From Ostrinia nubilalis (lineage: Eukaryota; Arthropoda; Insecta; Lepidoptera; Crambidae): a DNA stretch of 64,000 nt. Shown piece after piece: positions 55,701-64,000 of this stretch. The position numbers and the translations under genes are program-made. The stretch is taken from the NCBI RefSeq assembly GCF_963855985.1, contig NC_087093.1:69501-133500 (forward strand), given 5' to 3'. Each line of letters starts with the position of its first letter. Within the stretch, counting starts at the first letter, position 1. The notes under the pieces are model-generated. The model was not told where the DNA came from. It searched no databases and worked only from the letters and a program-made list of their open reading frames with translations.

Positions 55701-58700
55701 AACTGGTTTTAATTTAACTATCGGTCTGCGAATTTCATCGAAACTTCAGCGTGTATTCGTAAATTGTTATAATTTGGTGACAGGACAGGAATAGATTGCG
55801 TCTGTGTAGGTACCGTGTACCGTTTCTGTGATGAGTCACGAGTTATGGTTGGATGATTACTACGCAATCTGACCTGCGTCGTGTGCTAGAAACAGGTCAT
55901 TTCACTACATTACAGGGTTTAACATTACTTTAGTTTAACCAGTTTAACTTAGTAACTTCATTTTTTTTAAGGTTTTTATCGGGGGTTTCAAAGAATTAGT
56001 TTATATGACAGTACCTAATATAGTTTACCTGAGAGAAGTGCTAACGATCGCGTCGTGAGTCAGCCAGGGCGCAGGTTCGGGCCTCGGGCGCGATGGCCCC
56101 GTGTCTCGCTAATGACGCTGACTCACCGCTCGCGGCAGCGCAGCCTCGTAACGGCATCAGCATCGCGCATTGTACTTGAACACTGAGACGCCACGCCACT
56201 ACCTTTTTGGGCTATCTCCGTAGTTCCGTACACTTATTTTAGCTTTTTAAACAACTTATGATACCTACCACGAGTTAGGTAGTTTGCCCAACCTCCGCAA
56301 TAATTAACGATTCAGTTCAGTGGTACTCACTTAAGCACTTATAGCAAAAACAAACAATGGCGTACACAGTGCAGCGCACACAATGGACACTGGGTAAGCA
56401 TTGGGTTAATATTAAGTAAATTATGTGTACCTAAGTGAGCATCGAATAATTATGTTTTGAAATCTTGACAACTTCTTTAAAGTATTCCATTGTAGAGGCG
56501 CGAATTCGCCCTCAAGTAAGGGCGTGTGCACTGTGCAGTGTGCAGGGTTCGAAAGGATAACTTTATCAATGATAATTTACGATAACTATCGTGGTAATAA
56601 CAGATGAATAATTATCCCACTAATATTATAATCCTACTAATGTTACCATAAATGCGAAAGCTTGTATGGATGTCTGGATGATTGTTACTCTTTCACGCAA
56701 AACTACTGAACGGATTTTTTTGATGAAAAAAAAAAATACTCGGTCCTCGCGATATTTAGAGAGATAGTTTGTTCGCCAAGGTGATCAAAGTAGAGCTCCT
56801 GAGATTTTAGGAGAAGCCCGAGTATTCATTACAACAACGTGGCACGGTGTACGGTTCCGAAGCAGGGCGGTGCAGTCGCTACCAGTTCGAGTGCCGGCGC
56901 GGCGGCGAGTGCATCGCCGTGTACAACGCGTGCGACGGCGTGCCGCAGTGCGCCGACGGCAGCGACGAGGCGCCCGAGCTGGGCTGCCCCGCGCCCGCGC
57001 CGCCCGCGCCCACCGCGCCGCCGACCACCGCGCCGCCGCCGCCGCCGCCGCCGCAGGCACCACTGAAGCCCATGCAGGTGAGCCATCTACACTGGTCATC
57101 ACAAAAATCGGCCCACCTACGTTTTACAGGAAAACTCGTTTCTACTGACACAATCATGGTGCCCCAACAATATTGGTGTTATTTGAAAGCCCAATAAATA
57201 TCCTTAAAGTAAAACATTTAATTTCCTAATAAACGATTAACATATACAATAAATGTGACTTGAAAAACTTGAAAAAAGACCTCACTTTGGGCTCACCTCT
57301 GGCTCTGGGATCAATTAGACCAATTTTTATGGTTATAAAACCAAATAATGATCTCACGTGTCCTCTTTAACAGATGGATAGCGATTAATCCCAACTTAAC
57401 AGTTTTATAGCCATAAAAGTTGGCTCAAGCGTAACTACCTATTTTTTGAAGAAGTGACTCTGGATTCTTCTACAGATACATTTTTGGGGGTAAAAACCTT
57501 TCCTTTAATGAAATGAAGTTTAGAACTAGGCTTTTAAATGGTAATATAGTAGAGTAATATTGGTGGGAAGTGGGGATGCATACGTTTGAAAGTGCTTGGC
57601 GCGGGTGGGTCGATTTTTATGATGACCAGTGTATATCTTTCAATGGTTGATCCTTGACCCGCCTTGGGTCAGTCCGCCATCGGACGCGTCCCCGAGTAGC
57701 GATAGCGAACAAGGGAATCCCTCCAGACTTGGGGGGTACAGGTTTGCCGGCGCGGGCTAAAACCCCGCCGGGCCGCGTTGACCTGGACGGCGGGCCTGTC
57801 GGGATTTCGGGCCATTTTCCCGAGTCGCCTTGCAGGGAACATTTTAAGGAACCCCCACAGGCGGGATTGGCGTATCGGAGCCCCTTGTTTGGAAGGCCGA
57901 TCTCGGTACTTTTTGATTAGCAGTGCTGAAGCAAATCGCAACTCGCAATGTTGCACCATGGTCCTGTTTCACCACTACTACAAGGAGAAAACCAACACGC
58001 AACCCACTGGTCGTCTAAAAAAAGGCAAACGGTCGATAAAGCGAAATCAATCTTGAGATCTCAATTCTGATCTCAGAATTGTTGGATTTTTACAATAACC
58101 AAGATGGCAACCGTGACGATTTGTTTGCTAGGTGTTGGGCGACGGCGCGGAGGGCGCGGAGGGCGCGGCGGGCGAGGGCGCCGAGCTGGCCGAGCGCTGG
58201 CCGCACCGCCTGACGCAGGCGCAGCCGCCGCGCCGCTACAATGGTACGCGACTGACATACTACATTATTATTCTGATACCCCCGTATACTCGACAGAGTA
58301 GGAAGTGGGAGCCTTTCATTTTGAAAAGCGAGTGTAATAAATGAGATTCTAGAAAAATAATAATATCTTCATAAAAATACATAGCCCAAATCCTTCCTGT
58401 GATGTGAATCTATAATTTTTAGCTGTTGGAATAAATTTGTGTTATTGAGAATGGGCGTTATTTGACTCACCTCGAGCACGTCGGTGTCCGCAGAGGCGGC
58501 GCGCGGCTCGCACATCTTCAGCCACAAGGGCGGGCTGCTGCAGGAGGGCGCGCAGTACGCCGCCTTCGAGCCGCCCTGGCGCCGGCCCTGGGGCCAGCCG
58601 CAGGCGGGTGCGTGTGTCCGAATAATATCCACACCTATAAAATTAAAATCACTGTACCATACCTGTTATGATATCTTTCAATAGCAGCTATTACAATTAC

Positions 58701-59135
58701 TTATAATTAAACATGTTCATGATTAACGCGAAACTTGAATGCACGGGATTTTTTCAACAGAAACATGATAGATATTTAAGGAAAAGAACTGTCACCAAGA
58801 ACTGGCATGTTGTGAACACCGCTCAGAGGGCTAAGTGTGACAACTGTAACAACGCACACTGAGCCTTCTGAAACATTTTGAGTACATATTTCTATCAATA
58901 TACCTACAATACCTACATGACACATAATGAAGTGGTGCCTACTAGATAGACGCCAACTTCAAAAGCTTTTCTGGGCTTGTGTGAGAGAGTAAATGCACGC
59001 AGACTTACCACCTAAAGGCAGTTCCCTTGCGTTGTGGTTGAGTGTGGAGACCGCTGTGTTGCAGGCGGCGAGTGGGGCGCCTGGGCCGAGGACCCGCGGC
59101 GCGCGTGGCCCGTGCCGCAGCCTCCGCCTGACCCG
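49544..59135 (+). CDS. MANSC-domain and LDL-receptor class A protein (LRP11-like), 3'-incomplete
   Basis: Secreted or single-pass membrane protein. Exons: 49544-49786, 54225-54394, 54472-54566, 56866-57077, 58132-58243, 58494-58607, 59065-59135; phases 0, 2, 1, 0, 1, 1, 0 agree at every junction (339 codons so far). A signal peptide (MRVRAALWWLALAGAVARA) is followed by a MANSC domain (FDVQRDKIIRTEESREMGAR, HECLRLCCETDSCDVF, then SCYLFNCGPPEDFRCKF), a Thr/Ser/Pro linker, one LDLa module with six cysteines and DGSDE calcium-binding residues, then Pro- and Glu-rich sequence including GSHIFSHKGGLLQEGAQ. MANSC plus LDLa is the arrangement of vertebrate LRP11, without a PKD domain visible here. The exact role is unknown to me. 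No exon with a transmembrane helix or stop was found between 59136 and 64000. Confidence 0.88.
50537..50602 (+). repeat. Direct flank repeat with a poly(G)/poly(C) mirror, left copy
   Basis: 'tataaccattagaaatgtag' then nine G, 'aaactta', and ten C, 'ttcgtacgcata'. A near copy is at 52346-52411. Both flank the inverted-repeat element 50632-52349 and could form a G/C hairpin or quadruplex. Confidence 0.6.
50632..52349. mobile_element. 1.7-kb inverted-repeat element in MANSC gene intron 1
   Basis: Arms of about 105 bp (tataaggtgttattttttgt... at 50632-50736 and the complement at 52244-52349). The interior includes a GC-rich patch (52020-52160) and an 81-codon frame (51671-51916) without known domain. 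TA-rich ends make the exact target duplication ambiguous. Confidence 0.7.
52346..52411 (+). repeat. Direct flank repeat with poly(G)/poly(C), right copy
   Basis: 'tataaccattagaaatgtgg' followed by G run, 'acttaa', C run and 'ccttcgtacacata'. More C runs follow at 52420-52490. Confidence 0.55.
52500..54224. other. MANSC gene intron 1, right part, no gene
   Basis: Words 'cacgaaataggggacac' at 53040 and 'cccctatttcggtata' at 50330 hint at an older inverted-repeat element spanning both sides. Frames at 53513-53812 and 53884-54132 show no known domain. Confidence 0.35.
54225..54394 (+). CDS. MANSC/LDLa gene exon 2 (MANSC end)
   Basis: Acceptor cttccag ends at 54224, donor gtgagc at 54395. Encodes SPGSCYLFNCGPPEDFRCKF, then a helical ALSRRLAELQDQERLARHE segment. 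Ends with two bases of an Arg codon. Confidence 0.9.
54472..54566 (+). CDS. MANSC/LDLa gene exon 3 (Thr/Pro linker)
   Basis: Acceptor cctccgcag ends at 54471, donor gtacgt at 54567. In the phase set by exon 2 it encodes GATSSTSTSSTTTTPAPAP and further Ala/Pro, a likely O-glycosylated stalk. The other two frames would give unrelated charged repeats. Confidence 0.85.
54960..55440. repeat. GC-rich retroposon-like fragment
   Basis: A GC-rich block in an intron, with 'gggggcgcccccgtcc', 'gggacctgtagggcccgcc' and a following 'aaggcaaatgacggagcacc' segment. It resembles eroded LINE sequence. Overlapping frames of 63-94 codons on both strands are not assigned. Confidence 0.4.
55441..56616. other. 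MANSC gene intron 3, no gene recognised
   Basis: AT-rich, with 'gtaggtaggtaggt' low complexity near 55471 and a GC patch at 56050-56170. Confidence 0.4.
56617..56725 (-). repeat. Lepidopteran retroposon tail fragment, inverted
   Basis: 'ctaatgttaccataaatgcg' to 'ctttcacgcaaaactactga', the complement of the tail seen at 35700-35858. Confidence 0.65.
56866..57077 (+). CDS. MANSC/LDLa gene exon 4 (LDLa module)
   Basis: Acceptor gaagcag ends at 56865, donor gtgagc at 57078. Encodes CSRYQFECRRGGEC, NACDGVPQCADGSDE, LGC, a complete six-cysteine LDLa domain, then an Ala/Pro/Thr linker ending APLKPMQ. Confidence 0.93.
57090..57631. mobile_element. TA-flanked element, family 3, stand-alone copy
   Basis: Ends cactggtcatcacaaaaatc / complement (gatttttatgatgaccagtg), TA on both sides. 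The interior (57144-57602) is the reverse complement of 44771-45208. It starts 12 bp after the donor of the LDLa exon. Confidence 0.8.
57650..57940 (+). repeat. GC-rich retroposon fragment
   Basis: An 88-codon frame (RLGSVRHRTRPRVAIANKG...) in a GC-rich insert inside the MANSC gene intron. Style and composition recall LINE open reading frames of Lepidoptera, but no diagnostic motif is present. Confidence 0.35.
58132..58243 (+). CDS. MANSC/LDLa gene exon 5
   Basis: Acceptor ttgctag ends at 58131, donor gtacgc at 58244. Encodes VLGDGAEGAEGAAGEGAEL and ERWPHRLTQAQPPRRYN. Low-complexity Gly/Ala/Glu at the start. Confidence 0.8.
58494..58607 (+). CDS. MANSC/LDLa gene exon 6
   Basis: Acceptor tccgcag ends at 58493, donor gtgcgt at 58608. 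Encodes EAARGSHIFSHKGGLLQEG, then PPWRRPWGQPQA. Phase 1 at both ends. Confidence 0.82.
59065..59135 (+). CDS. MANSC/LDLa gene exon 7
   Basis: Acceptor gttgcag ends at 59064, donor gtacgt at 59136. Encodes GGEWGAWAEDPRRAWPVPQ then PPPDP. Ends in phase 0; the next exon is not in the window as far as I can see. Confidence 0.8.
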
Positions 59136-59392
59136 GTACGTCAAACTAATAAGTCAATTGTACACATCATTATTTTCTTAACCTTAGTTGCACCACTGCA
59201 CCACACTGTAACCAGTGACGATAATGGTATTTTCACGAAACTATGGTAGTGTGGTTTGGTACTGCGGGGAGTCAGAAAGGACGGTTTTATTTAGAACGTG
59301 GGTACCTCGAGTCCAATAAACTTCTGGTACCACAAATCATCGTATTCTCTATAAATTAACACACGGGATTTGGCAACAAAACACTTTTAAAG

Positions 59393-59605
59393 AGGTAAAC
59401 AGATATTTACCTCCCGACGTTTCAAATCGGTTGCACGAGTCATGGTCGCGGGCAGACTGAAGAGATGCGGCGTCGTCTGCTCCGGCGCGATGAATTTTCT
59501 TCACTCACCCGCATTTGCTCAATATTTTTGTCCGTGATAATTACAGTCAGTTCATGACTCGTGCAAACGAGTTGAAACGTCGGGAGGGTAAATATCTGTT
59601 TACCT
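59393..59605. mobile_element. Foldback element with aggtaaacagatatttacct ends
   Basis: Arms of about 53 bp (59393-59446 and 59552-59605) are inverted copies that include 'cccgacgtttcaa' and 'ttgcacgagtcatg'. The loop is about 105 bp. Confidence 0.75.
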
Positions 59606-60533
59606 TTATACTATCCGTTCGCTTAAGTTTGCCGCTGGCGATATGACGTCACTCGAAGAGAAGCGTCTATAACTTTAACAAACTTTAGTTAAAATATTTT
59701 TTATTTATTATTATTGTTAAAAATTGTGTATTTGCGTAAAATAAGACACATTAATTGCGTTTAATCACTAACTAATTGCGGTTAATCGCGGTTGGGGGAG
59801 GGGACGCGCATTCCACGGACCAGCAAACTTAGCGCGAACGGGTAGTAAAAATTGTTTTGTTGCCAAATCGTGATAATTTGTAGTGAAAATGCAACATAAT
59901 CATCACCATTTCAGCCATAGGACGTCTATGGGAGGCCTAATATGCCTCCCCCAATGCTTTCCATGTTGATCGATTGGTAGCGGCCTGCGTCCAGCGCTAA
60001 AAATCTAAATATACATATCAAAGAGCATAAAAGAGTAAGAGACGGCACTCCATAGATATTTTTTGAGCTCACGCACACATATGCATTTTAGAGAACGACC
60101 CGCAAATCTTTACCAACCGCACAAACTACAGGCGGAGCTACCAACATAATGCCTTATTTTCTGACAGTATTAGTGACGTTCGTAATAACTTATCGATTAT
60201 CGATACTTTGCTAGGGTTGTAATTGCATATCGATATCTAGTATAGGAACCTTCAATATTTTAATGATTACTATTTTTATTTTATACTATGTGTAAGTAAA
60301 ACGAAGTTTTGTAACGTAAATTATTTATTTCGAAATAAAATAGGTATATTACAATAAGTATTGAACATGACATAGCAGTTGTAGGCATGAGGAATTATTG
60401 AAAATTATAACAAAGTACAGAAATGATAATTTTGTAAACTTTTATTTTCACAACTTTTTCTAAGAAAAAATAGGATTTTTATTTATAAACATCTTTAATT
60501 TTCTTATCAGCTGATCGAACCTCAGCCTCAAGA
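59606..60533. other. Sequence between the MANSC gene and the transposase remnant
   Basis: Nothing coding. 'gtctatgggaggcctaatatg' near 59925 looks like a retroposon word. No terminal inverted repeat for the P-type transposase was identified. Confidence 0.4.
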
Positions 60534-60764
60534 TTACTTTTCAATGCTTTGTTGCTGTGCTTTTTTACTTTTGTCAGCAAAATTGTTTTCACTTTTTATG
60601 AAGCTGTCATTAATGATTTTACAACTTTTTCTTAGAAAAAGGTAACTTAATATTTTAAACATCTTATCATAAATTTCTTTATTATGTTGTTGACATTTAA
60701 ACCAACTAAAATTACAATTTGTACTCAACATTAAGAAAATGAATTTTCCAACATTTTCCATATA
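60534..60764 (-). pseudogene. Transposase C-terminal piece beyond the insertion
   Basis: About 76 codons from YMENVGKF through LSTNCNFSWFKCQQHNKE to a Lys/Gln-rich end and stop. If one TA is taken as the target duplication, this frame is continuous with the main exon; taking TATA as the duplication would break it. Confidence 0.75.
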
Positions 60765-61908
60765 CAGGGTGACTTTTGTATCAGTATCCAAATTTTTTCC
60801 TGACATTAGGTATCGTTTATAGATGACATTTTTAATAAAAAATAGGTAGGTCAAATTTTAACATCAACTATTTTTTTCCTAACCAATTAATCACGTAGTG
60901 TGGTTACCGCGCTTAGCGCGTAAACATTTTGCGGGAGAGCTGGTCGAGCGGAGAGCTGGCAACGTGTGGCAACGCTCGACCGGCCGGCCTGGCCGCGCGG
61001 CGCTTCAATCAGTCGCCCGCGCAACCCATTACGAGACGCGCGTATCGCTGCGCGCGCCGATCGTTCCGTCGTGCTGTCAACGTAACGATGTATTCGCAGC
61101 GCGAGTGTTATGAAATGATTCGGTGCTACATTTTAAGTGGAGAGAGTTTGAACCGGGCCCAGAGGAATACCTCGACTTCGTAACCAAGGACTAAACCCAA
61201 CAGTGCCAAACCGGTGAACGATTTTAGCGGCAAACTGAAGCGAGATCCGCGAGCAAGTAGGTAAGTACCTACACGAGACGCGAAGTGCGAAATGACACTG
61301 TAGTTTTAAATAAACTCAAAGACAATGTACAAAAGCGTGCAAGTCTGTCTGGAGAAAAATGGTATGCACTTTGGGCAATTATTAAAATAACTACTCATAA
61401 TTTGTTAGTTTGTTGTTAGGTTAGGTAGGTTTGGTAAGCAATCTCAATTATTGCACATGAAAATAACGATAAATACCCCCGAATAGGTACACAAGAAAAG
61501 TAGTGTTACCGCTCTCGGTGATTTTATTTTCTTTTTGATAGCGTAATTATTGTCGTAGGTATTTAATTTTTCTACCATAAATTAGTAAGTCTGTTTAATT
61601 AAAACTAATTACCACTTTGAAATCTTTTGCATTTTGACGGTCCTAAGCCCGTGAAAGTATGAAGGGAAAATCGACAACTTATAAATCGTATCGCAATGAA
61701 TGAAATGCGGCGCGGGGAGGCGCGTACGTGTGTGCATGCGTAAGCGAGTGAGCCGTGACCACGGTGTAAGTGTTTTTTCAGACTGTTTCTGGGTGCTTTA
61801 TTTTGACATTTTTGTACTGGACGATACAAAAATAAAAAATACGTGTTTTGTCTTTCGCTTCATAGATTATTATATTAAAATTTGGATACTGATACAAAAG
61901 TCACCCTG
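60765..61908. mobile_element. TA-flanked non-autonomous element inside the transposase gene
   Basis: 1144 bp, ends cagggtgacttttgtatcag and its complement, TIRs of about 32 bp, TATA/TA on both sides. Tc1/mariner-type by ends and TA target. The interior has a CpG-rich region (60890-61200) and no transposase frame above 84 codons. Its right TIR is translated as the last codons of the interrupted frame. Confidence 0.85.
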
Positions 61909-63838
61909 TATATCTGGTCGGTAATATGGTCATGATAAAATTGTTTAGCTTCATTTACGGTGGTACATAATTGAATTGTTGGATAAACGAGACTTTTTTT
62001 ATCATGCCACCATTCGCGAAGAGATATATATGCATACAAATCATTGTCAACAGGAGTTTTCACGCTCAAACACTCTTCACAAATTAAACAAGAACTGTTC
62101 TGTAATAGTTTGGCAGCTAAATACCCGCTTACATATACTACTGGTTGGTTTTCAAGGCTACACAAATTATCAATGGGCTGTTCTAAGTTTTCAGGGTCCG
62201 GGATAGACAACACAGGATAAAATTCAGTGTCTGTGGAATCTTGAACATTAATTTTTATTTCTGTTGTTTTTAAATTAGTTTTTAAAATGTCTTTATATTC
62301 CAGCATATGTTTATTGTTGTCTGCTTCACAATTAGCACTTCTGCTATGAGGCACTTTCAGCCCAGTAACCATGCTTGTTTTAAGCGCTGCAGTAAAGTGC
62401 GTGATAGTGGGATTTCTATTGGTTACACTGTGTTGCCTAATGATTCCAAATAAGTTTTCCAGAGAGTCTTGGTTAAACTGTCTAAGGTTCATATATTTAA
62501 ACCCTTCATTCTTTAACTTTTCCCAAATATCGTTTAAGGATTTGATAGATATTTGATATCCCTTTACGCATTTAACATTTTTTAGTATCGTGTTTTCTGC
62601 TGTTATAAATTTTATGGTTTTTAACTTATCAGTATAAAAGGTCCAAGACTCAATGTGATTACTTAATGTGGAAACATTTTCCCGGATCCCTTTCTTTACG
62701 TCATTTAAAGATGATGGACCATTTGTACAATCAAATAGTTTATCTAACTGTTCAATCACAAATGCTGTATCATTGCAATCAGAAACTTCTTTCCATGCCA
62801 TCATTTTTAAAATAGCTGCCACGGTATTACTCAGAGCATGCGCAGCATACTTCACCCTCATCTTAGTTTTGAATGTTGGATTTACAATGGTACTATTCAG
62901 TTTTTTAAAATTTAAAAAATTTCTGTTGTGTTCTTCTGCAACTACCAAATGCCTCCATTGTGCAATTTTTCCATCGAAAGACATATTTCCACTTTTAAAG
63001 AAATTGTTTCGTAATGATTTGAACAAGTGAGGGATGTCATAGATTATAAAAATTTTGTCATTATTTACAGAGAAAAAGTTGCTATCTATGCCTTGTCCAC
63101 AGTTTCTTTTTAACATGTTAAGAGCTCCTATATTTGTAGATCCCTGATCACAAACTGTTGTTAGAACCATAAATCCGATTTCTTTTAATTTTTTGATGAT
63201 GTCCGATATAATTTTTGCCAGTTTTGCTGTTGATATTGTGCCTTCCACAAAATAGTGCGCAATATATTGTTTGTATTTATGTTTAGCACCCTGTATCATA
63301 AACACTAACGCATGGTCTGCAATTTTCTTTTCTCGTCCCATGTTCTCGCCCTCTCCATAATCCACGTAGCCATCCACTTTATCAGCAATTTCGTTATAAA
63401 TTATCCGTTTCTTTAACGCCATCTCGTCAAATATTAACGAGCAATATTTATTATCCTTTGGCATACTTGATGCTTTTGCCTCTAACATATCAATTATATT
63501 TTTATTTATACCAGGCTCCATTGGTATATTTTTTAAAATCCTTTGGAGCGTTTTAGTGCTTGGTAGCGTAAACAGCTTTTGCATATAGCGGTATGCTTTA
63601 GGGGACCGTTTAAATATAGCCAAAGCATATATTTTGTTGGCTAAAGTCCACCTTTTTCCTTGTGACTTTTTTTTGTTATTCTGCACTACATCCTTTACTA
63701 ACGATGTCAGCACTTCCGAATCTAACTTGTCTAAATTCACTCTTGACTTCGCTATATTCCTTATTGTTTTTTTTGCATTTTGTAACTGTCGCCAAAGCCT
63801 CTTCTCTTTAATAATAATTGTAAATGTTGATGAAGTGT
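61909..63838 (-). pseudogene. Transposase main exon
   Basis: Acceptor ttattacag before 63838; the split codon (G|AC) matches the donor of the exon at the window edge. It is open for over 640 codons without a stop up to the inserted element at 61908. The long open frame suggests recent or conserved coding function before interruption. Confidence 0.85.
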
Positions 63839-63956
63839 CTGTAATAAAAACATTTCCATTAGTAAAAAAAACAACATTAAAGCAAATTGAATTGAATATT
63901 GGTTAATTAATCAGCAATTTTACTTAGTTTTTTAAATTAGGTATGTTTTATCTTAC
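63839..63956 (-). other. Intron of the transposase gene
   Basis: A 118-bp AT-rich intron, donor gtaaga (63956-63951), acceptor ttattacag; it joins a Lys codon plus one base to the rest of an Asp codon in frame. Confidence 0.75.
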
Positions 63957-64000
63957 CTTTCATTTCAATGTTTTTCTTAGGTCTTTTATAACTGTGGACT

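Larger units (their letters stand above)
60534..64000 (-). pseudogene. P-element/THAP9-type transposase gene, 5' cut by window edge, split by insertion
   Basis: DNA transposase of the P-element superfamily, related to THAP9. Minus-strand pieces: 64000-63957 (exon, donor gtaaga), a 118-bp intron, 63838-61909 and, after a 1144-bp inserted element, 60764-60534 ending with TAA. Seen from residue 1 at 63740: a helix-turn-helix-like WTLANKIYALAIFKRSPKAY, FDEMALKK with the first catalytic Asp (about residue 105), VCDQGSTN with the second (about 198), the GTPase-like insertion region, and QDSLENLFGIIRQH with the catalytic Glu (about 428). The C-terminal piece has NFSWFKCQQHNKEIYD. The THAP zinc-finger domain should lie beyond the right edge. 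All three catalytic residues are present and the main exon is open, but its last nine codons are supplied by the inserted element. Confidence 0.85.

Overview
This window is nuclear genomic DNA of an insect, most likely a lepidopteran (moth or butterfly). The coding exons are short, extremely GC-rich and bounded by canonical GT/AG splice sites. They sit in AT-rich introns packed with small foldback DNA transposons (TA, TAA/TTA, TTAA, 5-bp and 8-bp target duplications) and with SINE/LINE-tail repeats of a type I recall from Lepidoptera. There is no operon structure, no rRNA or tRNA gene and no CRISPR array. The species call is inference; the gene calls come from splice-phase-consistent exon chains matched to families I know.

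Layout. (1) 1-8.6 kb is repeat territory. It holds an inverted pair of lepidopteran retroposon tails, a GC island, a 613-bp TA-flanked element, and a 4.05-kb LTR-type element (4019-8072) with two identical 318-bp LTRs and a ten-unit tandem array carrying POU octamers. (2) 8601-22180 (+) holds seven exons of checkpoint kinase 1 (Chk1; Drosophila grapes), from just after the glycine loop to the stop codon; the first exon was not found. Its activation-segment/alpha-F exon runs into seven copies of an 89-bp unit, each with its own splice donor. Its introns contain a palindromic Transib (RAG1-related) element, a piggyBac-like MITE that makes up nearly a whole intron, and other MITEs. (3) 22.2-26.4 kb is intergenic and dense in MITEs. 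(4) 26641-48925 (-) is a PPP1R14/CPI-17-type inhibitor of protein phosphatase 1, modelled as six phase-0 coding exons, with a tiny first exon 15.6 kb from the second. (5) 49544-59135 (+) is a secreted or membrane MANSC-domain/LDLa protein resembling LRP11, seven exons seen, 3' end not found. Its start codon is about 620 bp head-to-head from that of the PPP1R14-type gene, so the two probably share a divergent promoter. (6) 60534-64000 (-) is a P-element/THAP9-type transposase gene running off the right edge and interrupted by a 1144-bp TA-flanked element in its last exon.

Chk1 (DNA-damage checkpoint kinase), the phosphatase inhibitor and the MANSC/LDLa protein are unrelated housekeeping or signalling genes; nothing suggests they work as a cluster. 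I found no multi-gene novel system. The best candidates for new biology are the tandemly amplified exon/donor unit inside Chk1, the end-duplicated Transib with its 5-bp CGCCG target duplication, and the octamer array in the LTR element.
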